Source: CADEEX01 sp964577955
Lineage (GTDB): Bacteria; Acidobacteriota; Vicinamibacteria; Vicinamibacterales; CAVVIG01
Assembly: GCA_964577955.1 (NCBI GenBank)
Contig: CAZOAZ010000028.1
Coordinates: forward strand, 17,391 to 81,390
Direction of reading: 5' to 3'
Length of the DNA stretch: 64,000 bases
Shown one piece after another: positions 33,688 to 41,098 of the stretch. The notes under the pieces are model-generated. The model had not been told where the DNA came from, did no database searches, and saw nothing but the letters and a program-made list of their open reading frames with translations. Numbering within the stretch: the first letter of the stretch is position 1; the number at the start of each line of letters is the position of its first letter. A program made the position numbers and the translations under genes.

Positions 33688-35487
33688 TCAGTCCACTGAC
33701 GGCCGTCTTATATCGTCGATCACGACGACGTTCATCAAACCTTTGACCGCCTCCAGCTTCAGGCCGAGTTGTTCCTGAATCGCCGTGAAGAGCGCCGGAG
33801 CGCCGGCGTCGGCTGGCGGTGCCGTCCGAACCGGGAGCATCGTCGGCGCCGCGACTGAGGGCGCGCCCGGCGCGGGCGGTGGGGGTGGCGGCGGCGGTGG
33901 CGGTGGGGGAGCGTGCGCTGGCAAATAGTCTCCCGACGTCTGTCCGGGCTCGGGCGTCCACGAGAGCGCGATGTCGTAGACGCCGGTCAACCCGCTCTTG
34001 TCCAGCACCGGCCGCTCGAGACGCCACGACAACCACTGCGAGAGGATGCGGAGGTCCATCGTGCCCGAGATGAAGCCCCGGTCGACTCTGGCGCTCACGT
34101 TGTACGGCCTGAAGCCATCGACGATTCCCAGTTTGCTCGGATCGGATGCTCTCAGTTCGAAGACGCTTCCTTCACGCGTCTCAGAGTGCGCCCGCAGCCC
34201 AAACCGCTCAATCAGGAGTGTCTTGAAGATGCCCGGCATGTGCGAGTGCGTCAACTCGGGCCTGCCTGCGAACGCCGGATCGAGAGTGGCGGCGACGTCG
34301 AAGCGTTCATTGCGGATCCACGACGGTCCGCCAATCAGCTCGTAGTGCTGAACCCCGTAGGCGACCTGCATCATCATCTGGACGGTGATGCCCGATGCCC
34401 TGACGCCATTGCCGTACGGCCGAAATCTCGGGCCTGGTTCGTTCGAGGTGTCCGGCTTGATTGACGCCGCGTCAACCGGCAGGGCCTCGGCGCCAGGTGA
34501 CGGAGTCGATTGCACGACCACGCGCGTGGCCGTCGAGGCACCGATCCAGACCGGCGCTGCGATGATGGCCGCGATACCGAGAGCGAGGAGCAGCGTCAGC
34601 GGGCGTGACAGCCTGAGCCGGGGTTGGTTGGTCATGATCGCCTCGATTCGTGCGGTGAGGCTCGAGCCGGTCACGCCGGGTGCGCAAACCAGACGAGTCT
34701 CGGTGTAGAGACGGCAAATCTTGAGAATCGCCTCCGCGTAGGTGTGTGGCTCGGTCCCGACCGCGACGACCTGTTCGTCGCACGCGCGTTCGCGTTCGTC
34801 GACGAGCCGCCGCTCGATCCACCAGACCGCGGGATGAAACCAGAACAGCGCTTCAACGAGCATGTGCGCGGCCGCGGCGAGGTTGTCCCGCCGCTGCACG
34901 TGACACATTTCGTGCAGCACCACCGCCGTGGTTTCGTCGCTGGTGAGCCGATCGGTCAGCCCCGACGGCACGAGCAATGTCGGACGCAGCAGTCCGACGA
35001 TGCCCGGCTCGATGAAGGCGTCCGAGGCCAGCACCGGCACGTCAGCCGGCACGCCGAGGGAGTGTGATGGCACAGGCGCCGCGGCACGCAGCGCATTCCG
35101 CAGCGGACGCCACTCGCGCCACCAGGACCACAAGACGACGGCGCCGCCCGCGATCCACAGGGCCGTGAGAACCGCCGGCCAGCGCGGAGCGACCACGGTT
35201 GCCGCCGGTGCCAGTGCGGCGAGCGGTGCCGGCGCCACGACCTGTTCGATCGCGAACGACCATGGCGTGCGGCTGTCGATGGTGGTCGTGTGCCAGGCGA
35301 ACTGGCTGCCGAGCGCGGCGAGCCAGGACCAGGGCAGCAGAAACTTGAGCGATGCCGCCAGCCACAGCCGATAGCGGACCGCGGCAGCGTGGCTGCGGAG
35401 GGCGAAGGCGGCCGCGGCGGCGAGCGCCGCGAACAGCGTGGACTGCCAGAGATGATGGAGCAGCGGCGTCATGAGGTCGGCGCTCAT
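33688..35487 (-). CDS. BlaR1-like M56 peptidase fused to TIGR03435 domain
   Basis: 599 residues. The first 130 hold membrane helices; the zinc site HEMCH is at 192-196 followed by a conserved ACDEQVV stretch, as in BlaR1/MecR1 antirepressors. A membrane helix near 345 leads to a C-terminal TIGR03435-type domain (about 380-599), with a run of 12 prolines before the closing FTAIQEQLGLKLEAVKGLMN. I start at the ATG at 35487, which overlaps the BlaI-type stop (ATGA). By analogy with BlaR1 it may sense an external signal and cleave BlaI, with the TIGR03435 domain as sensor. Confidence 0.88.
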   Translation of the reverse strand: MSADLMTPLLHHLWQSTLFAALAAAAAFALRSHAAAVRYRLWLAASLKFLLPWSWLAALGSQFAWHTTTIDSRTPWSFAIEQVVAPAPLAALAPAATVVAPRWPAVLTALWIAGGAVVLWSWWREWRPLRNALRAAAPVPSHSLGVPADVPVLASDAFIEPGIVGLLRPTLLVPSGLTDRLTSDETTAVVLHEMCHVQRRDNLAAAAHMLVEALFWFHPAVWWIERRLVDERERACDEQVVAVGTEPHTYAEAILKICRLYTETRLVCAPGVTGSSLTARIEAIMTNQPRLRLSRPLTLLLALGIAAIIAAPVWIGASTATRVVVQSTPSPGAEALPVDAASIKPDTSNEPGPRFRPYGNGVRASGITVQMMMQVAYGVQHYELIGGPSWIRNERFDVAATLDPAFAGRPELTHSHMPGIFKTLLIERFGLRAHSETREGSVFELRASDPSKLGIVDGFRPYNVSARVDRGFISGTMDLRILSQWLSWRLERPVLDKSGLTGVYDIALSWTPEPGQTSGDYLPAHAPPPPPPPPPPPPAPGAPSVAAPTMLPVRTAPPADAGAPALFTAIQEQLGLKLEAVKGLMNVVVIDDIRRPSVD

Positions 35488-35870
35488 TTGGACTTCTCCT
35501 TCTTCGTCAGCCGCTTCAGCGTGTCCTCGGCGTCCTTGATGTCGTCGAGCGTGAGCGAGCCGGCTTTGATCAGACGCGCCATCACCGGCCGCCCGTGGCC
35601 GCCGAAGAGGCTCAGGAGCTCGTCGACCCACCGGTCGTGGGCATCGCCCTTCGAGATGATCGCTTCGAAGATGTTGGCGTTGCTGATCCGCTTCACGCAG
35701 CGCAAGGCCTTCTTCTTCTCGAGCCGGTAGATGGTGGTCTGGATGGTCGTGAAGGCCGGCTTGTCACGGCCCGGAAACGCGTCGTGGATCTCGCGGACGG
35801 AGCAGGCTCCGCGCGTCCAGAGCGTGTCCATGATCTGCAGTTCGAGTTTGGTCAGCTTCGGTGACGCCAT
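35484..35870 (-). CDS. BlaI/MecI-type transcription repressor
   Basis: The 128-residue protein has the winged-helix BlaI fold: LTKLELQIMDTLWTRGACSVREI, FTTIQTTIYRLEKKKAL and VKRISNANIFEA. Its 3' end overlaps the M56 peptidase gene by 4 bases, so the two are co-translated. The AACTAC/GTAGTT palindrome just upstream is its probable operator, which would make the pair self-regulated. Other targets are unknown. Confidence 0.92.
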   Translation of the reverse strand: MASPKLTKLELQIMDTLWTRGACSVREIHDAFPGRDKPAFTTIQTTIYRLEKKKALRCVKRISNANIFEAIISKGDAHDRWVDELLSLFGGHGRPVMARLIKAGSLTLDDIKDAEDTLKRLTKKEKSK

Positions 35871-35871
35871 A

Positions 35872-35911
35872 GGTAACTACCAGTGGCGTCGATCTAACTA
35901 CAAACGTAGTT
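35872..35911 (-). promoter_or_regulatory. BlaI-type operator and promoter
   Basis: AACTAC-AAAC-GTAGTT (35896-35911) is a perfect dyad, and GGTAACTACC (35872-35881), just before the start, carries another AACTAC half-site. On the minus strand, TTGCAA and TTAGAT, 17 bases apart, could be the -35 and -10; the dyad lies between them. The sequence differs from the classic TACA/TGTA of BlaI sites. Confidence 0.6.
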
Positions 35912-35944
35912 GGATTGCAAGGGCAATCTGATACAGGCGTCTGG

Positions 35945-36772
35945 CTATTTCTGACAGGTCGGGCAGTAGTAGGTGGACCGGCCCGCCTGAACGATGCGCC
36001 TGATGGTTCCGCGGCAGCCGCGGTTCGGGCAGGGTTCGCCGTGGCGCTCGTAGACGCGGAAGCGTCCTTGCCGGTAGTTGGCTTTCTGCTGGAGCGCGAC
36101 GGCGCGTCGCAGCACAGTCTTGATGGCCGCGGCCAGGCGGCGGGCGCCTTCGCGCGGCAGCCCGGTGGCGGTCGCGATGGTCGAGGCCTGGCGTCTGGGC
36201 GAGAGCCGGGACAGGTTGAGCGCTTCGCTCACGTAGATGTTGCCGAGCCCGGCCACGACCCGCTGATCGAGCAGCGTGACCTTGAGCGAGGTCCGTTTGC
36301 CGGCGCATGCGGCGGCCAGCCGCTTGGCGTCGAATTCGGCGGACAGCGGCTCGGGGCCCATCGCCTCGAGCCCGGGATCAGCCGATCCTCCGGCGGCGGC
36401 GACGAGGTCCATCACGCCGAACCGGCGCGGATCGTTGAACGTCACCCGGTGTCCAGACGACAGGTCGAAGACCACGTGGTCGTGACGCTCGACCACGTCG
36501 GGCTCGCCGGCGGCGGTCAGCCGATCGACGCGGAACGATCCGGACATCCCGAGATGCATCACCAGTGTGTCGCCTGAATCGAGCACACCGACCAGGTACT
36601 TGCCGCGCCGCTGCAGCGCTGTGACGGTGCGCCCGTGCAATCGGGCGGCGAAGTCGCGGGGAAACGGGCGGCGCAGATCCGGACGGCGCAGCCACACGGC
36701 GACGAATCGCGCACCGCGCATCGCCGGCTCGAGTTCGAGCCGGACCGCTTCGACTTCCGGCAGTTCAGGCAC
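35945..36772 (-). CDS. mutM: Formamidopyrimidine-DNA glycosylase (MutM/Fpg)
   Basis: 275 residues beginning PELPEVE, whose Pro2 is the nucleophile and Glu3 an assisting acid. Other marks are LQRRGKYLVGVLDSG (beta-hairpin with the conserved Lys) and DPRRFGVM. A C-terminal zinc finger ends the protein (CPNRGC and CPTCQK). The enzyme removes 8-oxoguanine and ring-opened purines. It is upstream of the BlaI-type gene in the same direction and 16 bases after the NHL protein gene, so it may be co-transcribed with the latter. Nothing is odd about it. Confidence 0.94.
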   Translation of the reverse strand: MPELPEVEAVRLELEPAMRGARFVAVWLRRPDLRRPFPRDFAARLHGRTVTALQRRGKYLVGVLDSGDTLVMHLGMSGSFRVDRLTAAGEPDVVERHDHVVFDLSSGHRVTFNDPRRFGVMDLVAAAGGSADPGLEAMGPEPLSAEFDAKRLAAACAGKRTSLKVTLLDQRVVAGLGNIYVSEALNLSRLSPRRQASTIATATGLPREGARRLAAAIKTVLRRAVALQQKANYRQGRFRVYERHGEPCPNRGCRGTIRRIVQAGRSTYYCPTCQK

Positions 36773-36787
36773 GCGCGCGTGTCCGTC

Positions 36788-37921
36788 TCATCGCGCCGGC
36801 ACGCGCACGAATTTCTGTGCCCGGCGGCCGGTTCCGACTTCGGCGGTATAGAGGTTGCCGCGTGAATCGAGCGCGACATTGTGGAGGAAGACGAATTGCC
36901 CGGCGTAGTGGCCGATGCGGCCGAAGCTGCTGACTTCGCGCATCGACTGGCGCTCGAAGATGTGAATCTTGCCGTTGCCGGCGTCGGCGAGGTACAGGAA
37001 CTCCTGCGCCGCGTCCGGCGAGAAGGCGATCGAAAACGCCGTGCCGAGAAGACGCGTCTTCCGTTCGACGAACACCTCGCGCTGGAACGTGCCGTCGAGG
37101 CCGAAGAGCTGCAGGCGGTTGTTGATCCGATCGGCGACATAGACGGTGCCGTCGTTCGACACGCGGATGCCATGGACCGTGTTGAACTGTGCCGGGCCGG
37201 GCCCCTCGACCTGGCGCTGCTGTGGCACGCTGTCGTCGGGCGGCTTGCCGTACGCGCCCCGCATCCGCTTGAACGCGCCGGTATCGGCATCGAGGACGAC
37301 GACGCGGCGGTTGACGTAGCCGTCGGCGATGAAGGCTTCGTTGGTGTTCCGATACACGAAAATATCGGCGGCGTTATTGAAGTTCGCCGTGTCGAGGCTG
37401 CCCTTGCTCTGGCCGCGGCGGCCGACCTGCAGCAGGAATGTGCCGTCGCGCGTGAACTTCAGGATCATGTTCTCGGTCCGCTCCTGCAGCCGCGGACCAC
37501 CGGCCGACGAGATCCAGACGTTGTTCTTGTAGTCGACGAAGATGCCGTGCTCGTCCTTCGGCCACTCGAAGCCGGCGCCTTCGCCGCCCCAGCCCTGCAG
37601 GTAGTTGCCGGCGGCGTCGAACTCCATCACCGGCGGCGCTTCGCGGCAGCAGACCGCTTCGGGGTTGCCGGCTTTTTCGTCGGAGTTGAGCGACCACGGC
37701 CGCTGAATCAGCCAGATGTGATCCTGCGCGTCCACGGTGATACCGGCGACCTGGCCGAGGATCCACCGCTCGGGGAGCTTCGGCCAGAACGGATCGACTT
37801 CAAAGCGCGGCGCGGGATTGGGCTGCTGCGCGTGCGAGGCCTGCGTCAGGTACCGTTCGGCGGCCGAGGCCAGAACGAAGAGCGCAAGCAGCGCACCGAG
37901 TTGCGACATCCGCTTCGTCAT
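36788..37921 (-). CDS. Secreted NHL-repeat beta-propeller protein
   Basis: I start it at the ATG at 37921; the longer frame reads into the heptad element. A signal peptide ends ASHAQQ. About six blades follow, such as VAGITVDAQDHIWLIQRP, HGIFVDYKNNVWISSAGGP and VHGIRVSNDGTVYVADRINN. A Cys pair (AVCCREAP) lies early. It resembles the propeller at 16716-17768. Substrate or role is unknown; some relatives are peptidyl-glycine lyases or membrane lactonases. Confidence 0.82.
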   Translation of the reverse strand: MTKRMSQLGALLALFVLASAAERYLTQASHAQQPNPAPRFEVDPFWPKLPERWILGQVAGITVDAQDHIWLIQRPWSLNSDEKAGNPEAVCCREAPPVMEFDAAGNYLQGWGGEGAGFEWPKDEHGIFVDYKNNVWISSAGGPRLQERTENMILKFTRDGTFLLQVGRRGQSKGSLDTANFNNAADIFVYRNTNEAFIADGYVNRRVVVLDADTGAFKRMRGAYGKPPDDSVPQQRQVEGPGPAQFNTVHGIRVSNDGTVYVADRINNRLQLFGLDGTFQREVFVERKTRLLGTAFSIAFSPDAAQEFLYLADAGNGKIHIFERQSMREVSSFGRIGHYAGQFVFLHNVALDSRGNLYTAEVGTGRRAQKFVRVPAR

Positions 37922-37991
37922 GCGCGAGATTCTAGCAGCGGATCTCGGGTGGTCGTCCGTGAGACGACGACGGCCCACGCACCTGACAACG

Positions 37992-38201
37992 GTGCGGGGT
38001 GCACGGTGCACGGTGCCTGGTGCAGGTGCCGGGTGCACAGTGCCCAGTGCCGGGTGCGGCGCACCGCCTCTACTGCTGGACAATCGATGCGGCGCGCCAG
38101 CGCGCGGCTTCTACCGAACGAACTGGCCGCGCGCTGCACCCGGCACTGCGCACCGTGCACTTGGCACCAGCACCAGGCACCGTGCACCGTGCACGGCGCA
38201 C
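37992..38201. repeat. Three-way-junction heptad palindrome, copy 2
   Basis: A 210-base element. Left arm 37992-38060 and right arm 38133-38201 are each 69 bases: outward from the core, five heptads, one hexamer, four heptads. Left units begin GTGC and right units end GCAC, and most pair with their mirror units, with variation. The core has hairpin GCGCACCGC/GCGGCGCGC (one mismatch) and the perfect CAGCGCGCGGC/GCCGCGCGCTG. It lies between two divergent genes. Copy 1 is at 17779-17982. The gap 37922-38279 holds nothing else I can name. Confidence 0.82.
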
Positions 38202-38279
38202 CGCTCTCCGTATCGACTCCGGTCGACCCGCTGTGCCAAGATGTGCCGCCAGTCTTCGGGCACTCATTTGGAGGATTCC

Positions 38280-38885
38280 ATGCGAACCACCGTTTGCCGT
38301 GTGCTTGCCGCGTCGCTGTTGTCGATCGCCGGTTTTGCGAGCGCGGCCTACGCCCAGGCGCCCGCGGCGGCCCCGGCCGGCGCCCAGGTCAGCCCCGTCG
38401 TCACCAATCCGACCTATGTGACGATCCCGCTCGAGATCACCGTCAACAAGCCAGCGGCGGAAGTGTGGAAGCGCGTCGGCAAGTATTGCGACATCGCCGA
38501 GTGGCTGCGGATCGCGGCCGGGTGCACGATTACGTCGGGCAAGGACGGCGAAGTCGGCGCGGTGCGAACGGTCGCCGGCGAAGTGCTGGTGGGCAAGACC
38601 GAGCTCTCGTACACCTACACGCAGACGGTGCGGGCCGGCCGCCCGTACGACCTCTACCACGGCACGCTTGAAGCGCGTCCGGTGACCGCAACGACGTCGA
38701 AGCTGGTCTACACGCTGATGTTCGACAATTCGATGCTGGCCGACGACGCCGCGCGAGAGGCCAACCTGGCGCAGCGCCGCCGGACGTTCACCACGGCGCT
38801 CGAGAATATGAAGATTCTTGCTGAAGGTGGCACGCTGCCGCCGGCGCCTCCGCCGCCAGCTCGCGGCGCGACTCCCGGTTTCTGA
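38280..38885 (+). CDS. Secreted SRPBCC-family protein
   Basis: The ATG at 38280 has GGAGGA upstream. A signal peptide ends AAYAQA. The 201-residue protein has an SRPBCC/START-like pattern: EITVNKPAAEVWKRVGKYCDIAEWL at the start and a long C-terminal helix with RRRTFTTALENMKILAEGG, then a Pro-rich tail. Such folds bind hydrophobic ligands; export is unusual. It is divergent from the NHL-repeat gene, with the heptad element between. Confidence 0.85.
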   Translation: MRTTVCRVLAASLLSIAGFASAAYAQAPAAAPAGAQVSPVVTNPTYVTIPLEITVNKPAAEVWKRVGKYCDIAEWLRIAAGCTITSGKDGEVGAVRTVAGEVLVGKTELSYTYTQTVRAGRPYDLYHGTLEARPVTATTSKLVYTLMFDNSMLADDAAREANLAQRRRTFTTALENMKILAEGGTLPPAPPPPARGATPGF

Positions 38886-38895
38886 CTCTGATGTC

Positions 38896-38922
38896 GGTGG
38901 CGTCCGGCTTCAGCCGGATTAC
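38896..38922 (+). repeat. REP-like palindrome, GTGG head (family B)
   Basis: GGTGGCGTCCGGC-TTCA-GCCGGATTAC, between the SRPBCC gene and the amidohydrolase gene; it ends 12 bases before the next start. Confidence 0.8.
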
Positions 38923-38934
38923 ACGCGTCTTCTC

Positions 38935-39975
38935 ATGCCCGAACCGATTCTCGAACCCGACCTGCCGATCGTCGATCCGCATCACCATCTCTGGGACCGC
39001 ACGCCCGAGATGGTGCAGCGGATGCCACCGCTCGAGCACGGGTTCATGGACATCCTGCGGACGATTCCGCGCTATCTCCTCGATCAGTTCCTCGTCGACC
39101 TGCGATCCGGGCACAACGTGCGTGCCACGGTCTTCATCGAGTGCCGCGCGATGTACCGCGCCGACGCGCCCGAGGGTTTCGGGTGTGTCGGTGAGACCGA
39201 GTTCGTCAATGGCATCGCCGCGATGTCGGCCAGCGGCATCTACGGCGAGACCCGGATTGCCGCGGCCATCGTCGGTCACGTGGATCTGCGGATGGGCGAT
39301 GCGGCCGAAGCGGTGCTGCACGCTCACCTCGCCGCGGGCAACGGACGGTTTCGCGGGATTCGCCACAGCGCGTCGTGGGATGAAGATCCGTCGGTGCTTG
39401 GTCCGCTCGCGACGCGCAACCCGCCGCGTCTGTACTTCGATCCGGCATTCCGCGCCGGATTCACGCACCTGCAGCCGCTCGGGTTGTCGTTCGACTCGTG
39501 GCTGCTCGAACCACAGCTTCCCGATCTGATCGATCTCGCGCGAGCGTTTCCCGGCACGACGATCGTCCTCGATCACGTCGGCACGCCCCTCGGCATCGGC
39601 CGTCATGCGGGAACGCGCGAGTCGCGCTTCGAGATCTGGCGGACTCACATCAGGACGCTGGCGGAGTGTCCGAACGTCAACGTGAAGCTGGGTGGACTGC
39701 CGATGCCGTTTGGCGGCTGGCGTGAACGGATGGCGGGCCCTGACGAAACCTCGGAAACGCTCGCCCGATGGTGGCGGCCGTACATCGAGACCTGCATTGA
39801 GGCGTTCGGCGCCGACCGCTGCATGTTCGAGAGCAATTTTCCGGTCGATCGGTTCGGTGCGACCTATCCGGCGCTCTGGAACGCGTTCAAGCGCATCACG
39901 TCCGGATGTTCCGCGTCCGAGAAGGCCGCGCTCTATAGCGGTACGGCCAGCCGCGTCTACCGGATCACGGTGTGA
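38935..39975 (+). CDS. Amidohydrolase-2-type metal hydrolase
   Basis: I start it at the ATG at 38935, after the REP element, as the longer frame reads REP sequence. The 346-residue protein begins IVDPHHHLWD, the metal site of the amidohydrolase-2 (lactonase-like) group, and has further HIS/ASP residues in RGIRHSASWDEDP, VLDHVGTPLG and FESNFPVDR, the last giving the catalytic Asp. Relatives act on 2-pyrone-4,6-dicarboxylate, fuconolactone and similar lactones. No signal peptide. The substrate is unknown. Confidence 0.87.
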   Translation: MPEPILEPDLPIVDPHHHLWDRTPEMVQRMPPLEHGFMDILRTIPRYLLDQFLVDLRSGHNVRATVFIECRAMYRADAPEGFGCVGETEFVNGIAAMSASGIYGETRIAAAIVGHVDLRMGDAAEAVLHAHLAAGNGRFRGIRHSASWDEDPSVLGPLATRNPPRLYFDPAFRAGFTHLQPLGLSFDSWLLEPQLPDLIDLARAFPGTTIVLDHVGTPLGIGRHAGTRESRFEIWRTHIRTLAECPNVNVKLGGLPMPFGGWRERMAGPDETSETLARWWRPYIETCIEAFGADRCMFESNFPVDRFGATYPALWNAFKRITSGCSASEKAALYSGTASRVYRITV

Positions 39976-39986
39976 GTCGGCTCGCG

Positions 39987-40080
39987 GCCGGGGTCAGACA
40001 CCCGGCGTCAGAACCCGTTCCGCCCTTCGATGGCACTCAGGGCGGCCTGAGCACAGTCGAAGGCCGGTGTCCGACCCCTC
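39987..40080. repeat. Nested compound palindrome, GGGGTC type
   Basis: The outer arms GGGGTCAGACACC and GGTGTCCGACCCC (about 39989-40002 and 40066-40078) pair almost fully; nested inside are TTCGATGGCACTCAGG and CCTGAGCACAGTCGAA. It fills the gap between convergent genes ending at 39975 and 40079. Confidence 0.85.
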
Positions 40081-40495
40081 AGCGTCGGGCGGGTCCCACG
40101 AACTCGATCGTGTCGAAGCCGCCGGCCCTCGTCCACTCGACACGCAGAATGCGCGCGTTCGCCTCGCGTGTCGGCTGCTGCGTGTAGACCAGAATCTCCG
40201 AGAAGCGCGCGCGCAGGTGATCGACGATCCGGTGGGCAATGTCCGCTGCGTCGCGGCGATCGTGGGCCTCGGTATGGACCACGAGGACGTCGAAGTGCGA
40301 TTCGTGCGAGAGGATGCGCCAGCGTCCGTGCGGTGCCTCGAGCCAGCATTGCAGCGCGCCGGCTGACAGCAGATCGTGTTCAGCCGCAGGTGCGCACGCC
40401 GTGATGCCGGGCGCCGGCGGAGCCGTGGTGTGGTGGAGCGCGCACCCGGAGAGCCACAGCGCAGCCGGCAGCACGAGCGGAAGGCGCGCCCGCAT
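40079..40495 (-). CDS. Small lipoprotein, unknown function
   Basis: This 138-residue protein begins with a lipoprotein leader with lipobox LWLSGC. A His/Pro/Ala-rich linker leads to a mixed fold (ILSHESHFDVLVVHTEAHD, then a helix HRIVDHLRARFSEILVYTQQP). It begins two bases after the methyltransferase stop and is likely the last gene of that operon. I do not recognise the fold. Confidence 0.7.
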   Translation of the reverse strand: MRARLPLVLPAALWLSGCALHHTTAPPAPGITACAPAAEHDLLSAGALQCWLEAPHGRWRILSHESHFDVLVVHTEAHDRRDAADIAHRIVDHLRARFSEILVYTQQPTREANARILRVEWTRAGGFDTIEFVGPARR

Positions 40496-40497
40496 CG

Positions 40498-41019
40498 CTA
40501 CGGACTCTGCGGCATGGTCCAGGAATAGACCGCGCGGCCGTCGACGATGCGCGTTTCAGCCGGGGCCCAGTCGCCCATGTCGAAAGCATGCGAGACGATG
40601 CGCGTGCCCGGCTTCAGCTCGCGCAGCAGCTTCGGCCTGAGCGCCAGGTTCACCGATGGCAGCAGATACAGCGCGACGACCGTTGCGTCGCGCAAGTCGG
40701 TGTCGAAGATGTTGGCCTGGAGGAACGTGACGCGGTCTGACACGCCGGCGCGTCGCGCGTTCACGTCGGCTTCGCGGACGCGGGCCTGGTCGATCTCGAT
40801 GCCGACGCCACGGCGGGCGCCGAAGTCTTTGACCGCGGCGATGACGATCCGCCCGTCGCCGGACCCCAGGTCGTACACCACGTCACCGGCTCCGACTCTC
40901 GCCATCTGCAGCATCGCCGTCACAACCGCGCGTGGCGTCGGAATGTAGACGACGTCCGGTGCCGGCGCCTGCGCGTCCAGCGCGACGCCGAGCAGGAGCA
41001 CGACGGTCGCATTGCACAT
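40498..41019 (-). CDS. Exported-type SAM-dependent methyltransferase
   Basis: The 173-residue protein has the class I fold: DLGSGDGRIVIAAVKDFGA (motif I), EIDQARVREADVNARRAG and later FDMGD. Its N-terminus (MCNATVVLLLGVALDAQ) is leader-like, and I recall secreted or membrane-near relatives of this kind in Acidobacteria. The start at 41019 lies inside the heptad palindrome, so a GTG six codons on is an alternative. The substrate is unknown. Confidence 0.75.
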   Translation of the reverse strand: MCNATVVLLLGVALDAQAPAPDVVYIPTPRAVVTAMLQMARVGAGDVVYDLGSGDGRIVIAAVKDFGARRGVGIEIDQARVREADVNARRAGVSDRVTFLQANIFDTDLRDATVVALYLLPSVNLALRPKLLRELKPGTRIVSHAFDMGDWAPAETRIVDGRAVYSWTMPQSP

Positions 41020-41087
41020 TGCGAAATGCAAATTGCAAACTTGTCCGGTTAGTCCAATTTGCATTTTGCAATTTGCACTGTGCAATT
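41011..41087. repeat. Heptad palindrome, ATTGCA type (long copy)
   Basis: Eleven 7-base units in one phase over 77 bases, with inverted halves (left rich in ATTGCAC and AATGCAA, right in TGCATTT and TGCACTG). It overlaps the methyltransferase start by about 9 bases, and resembles 33624-33679. Confidence 0.85.
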
Positions 41088-41098
41088 CCAGCCCCAGA

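Noticed and set aside
36881..38671. 596-codon open frame across the NHL gene and the heptad element
   Set aside because: Shadow frame; it passes through the palindromic element and into the SRPBCC gene out of frame.
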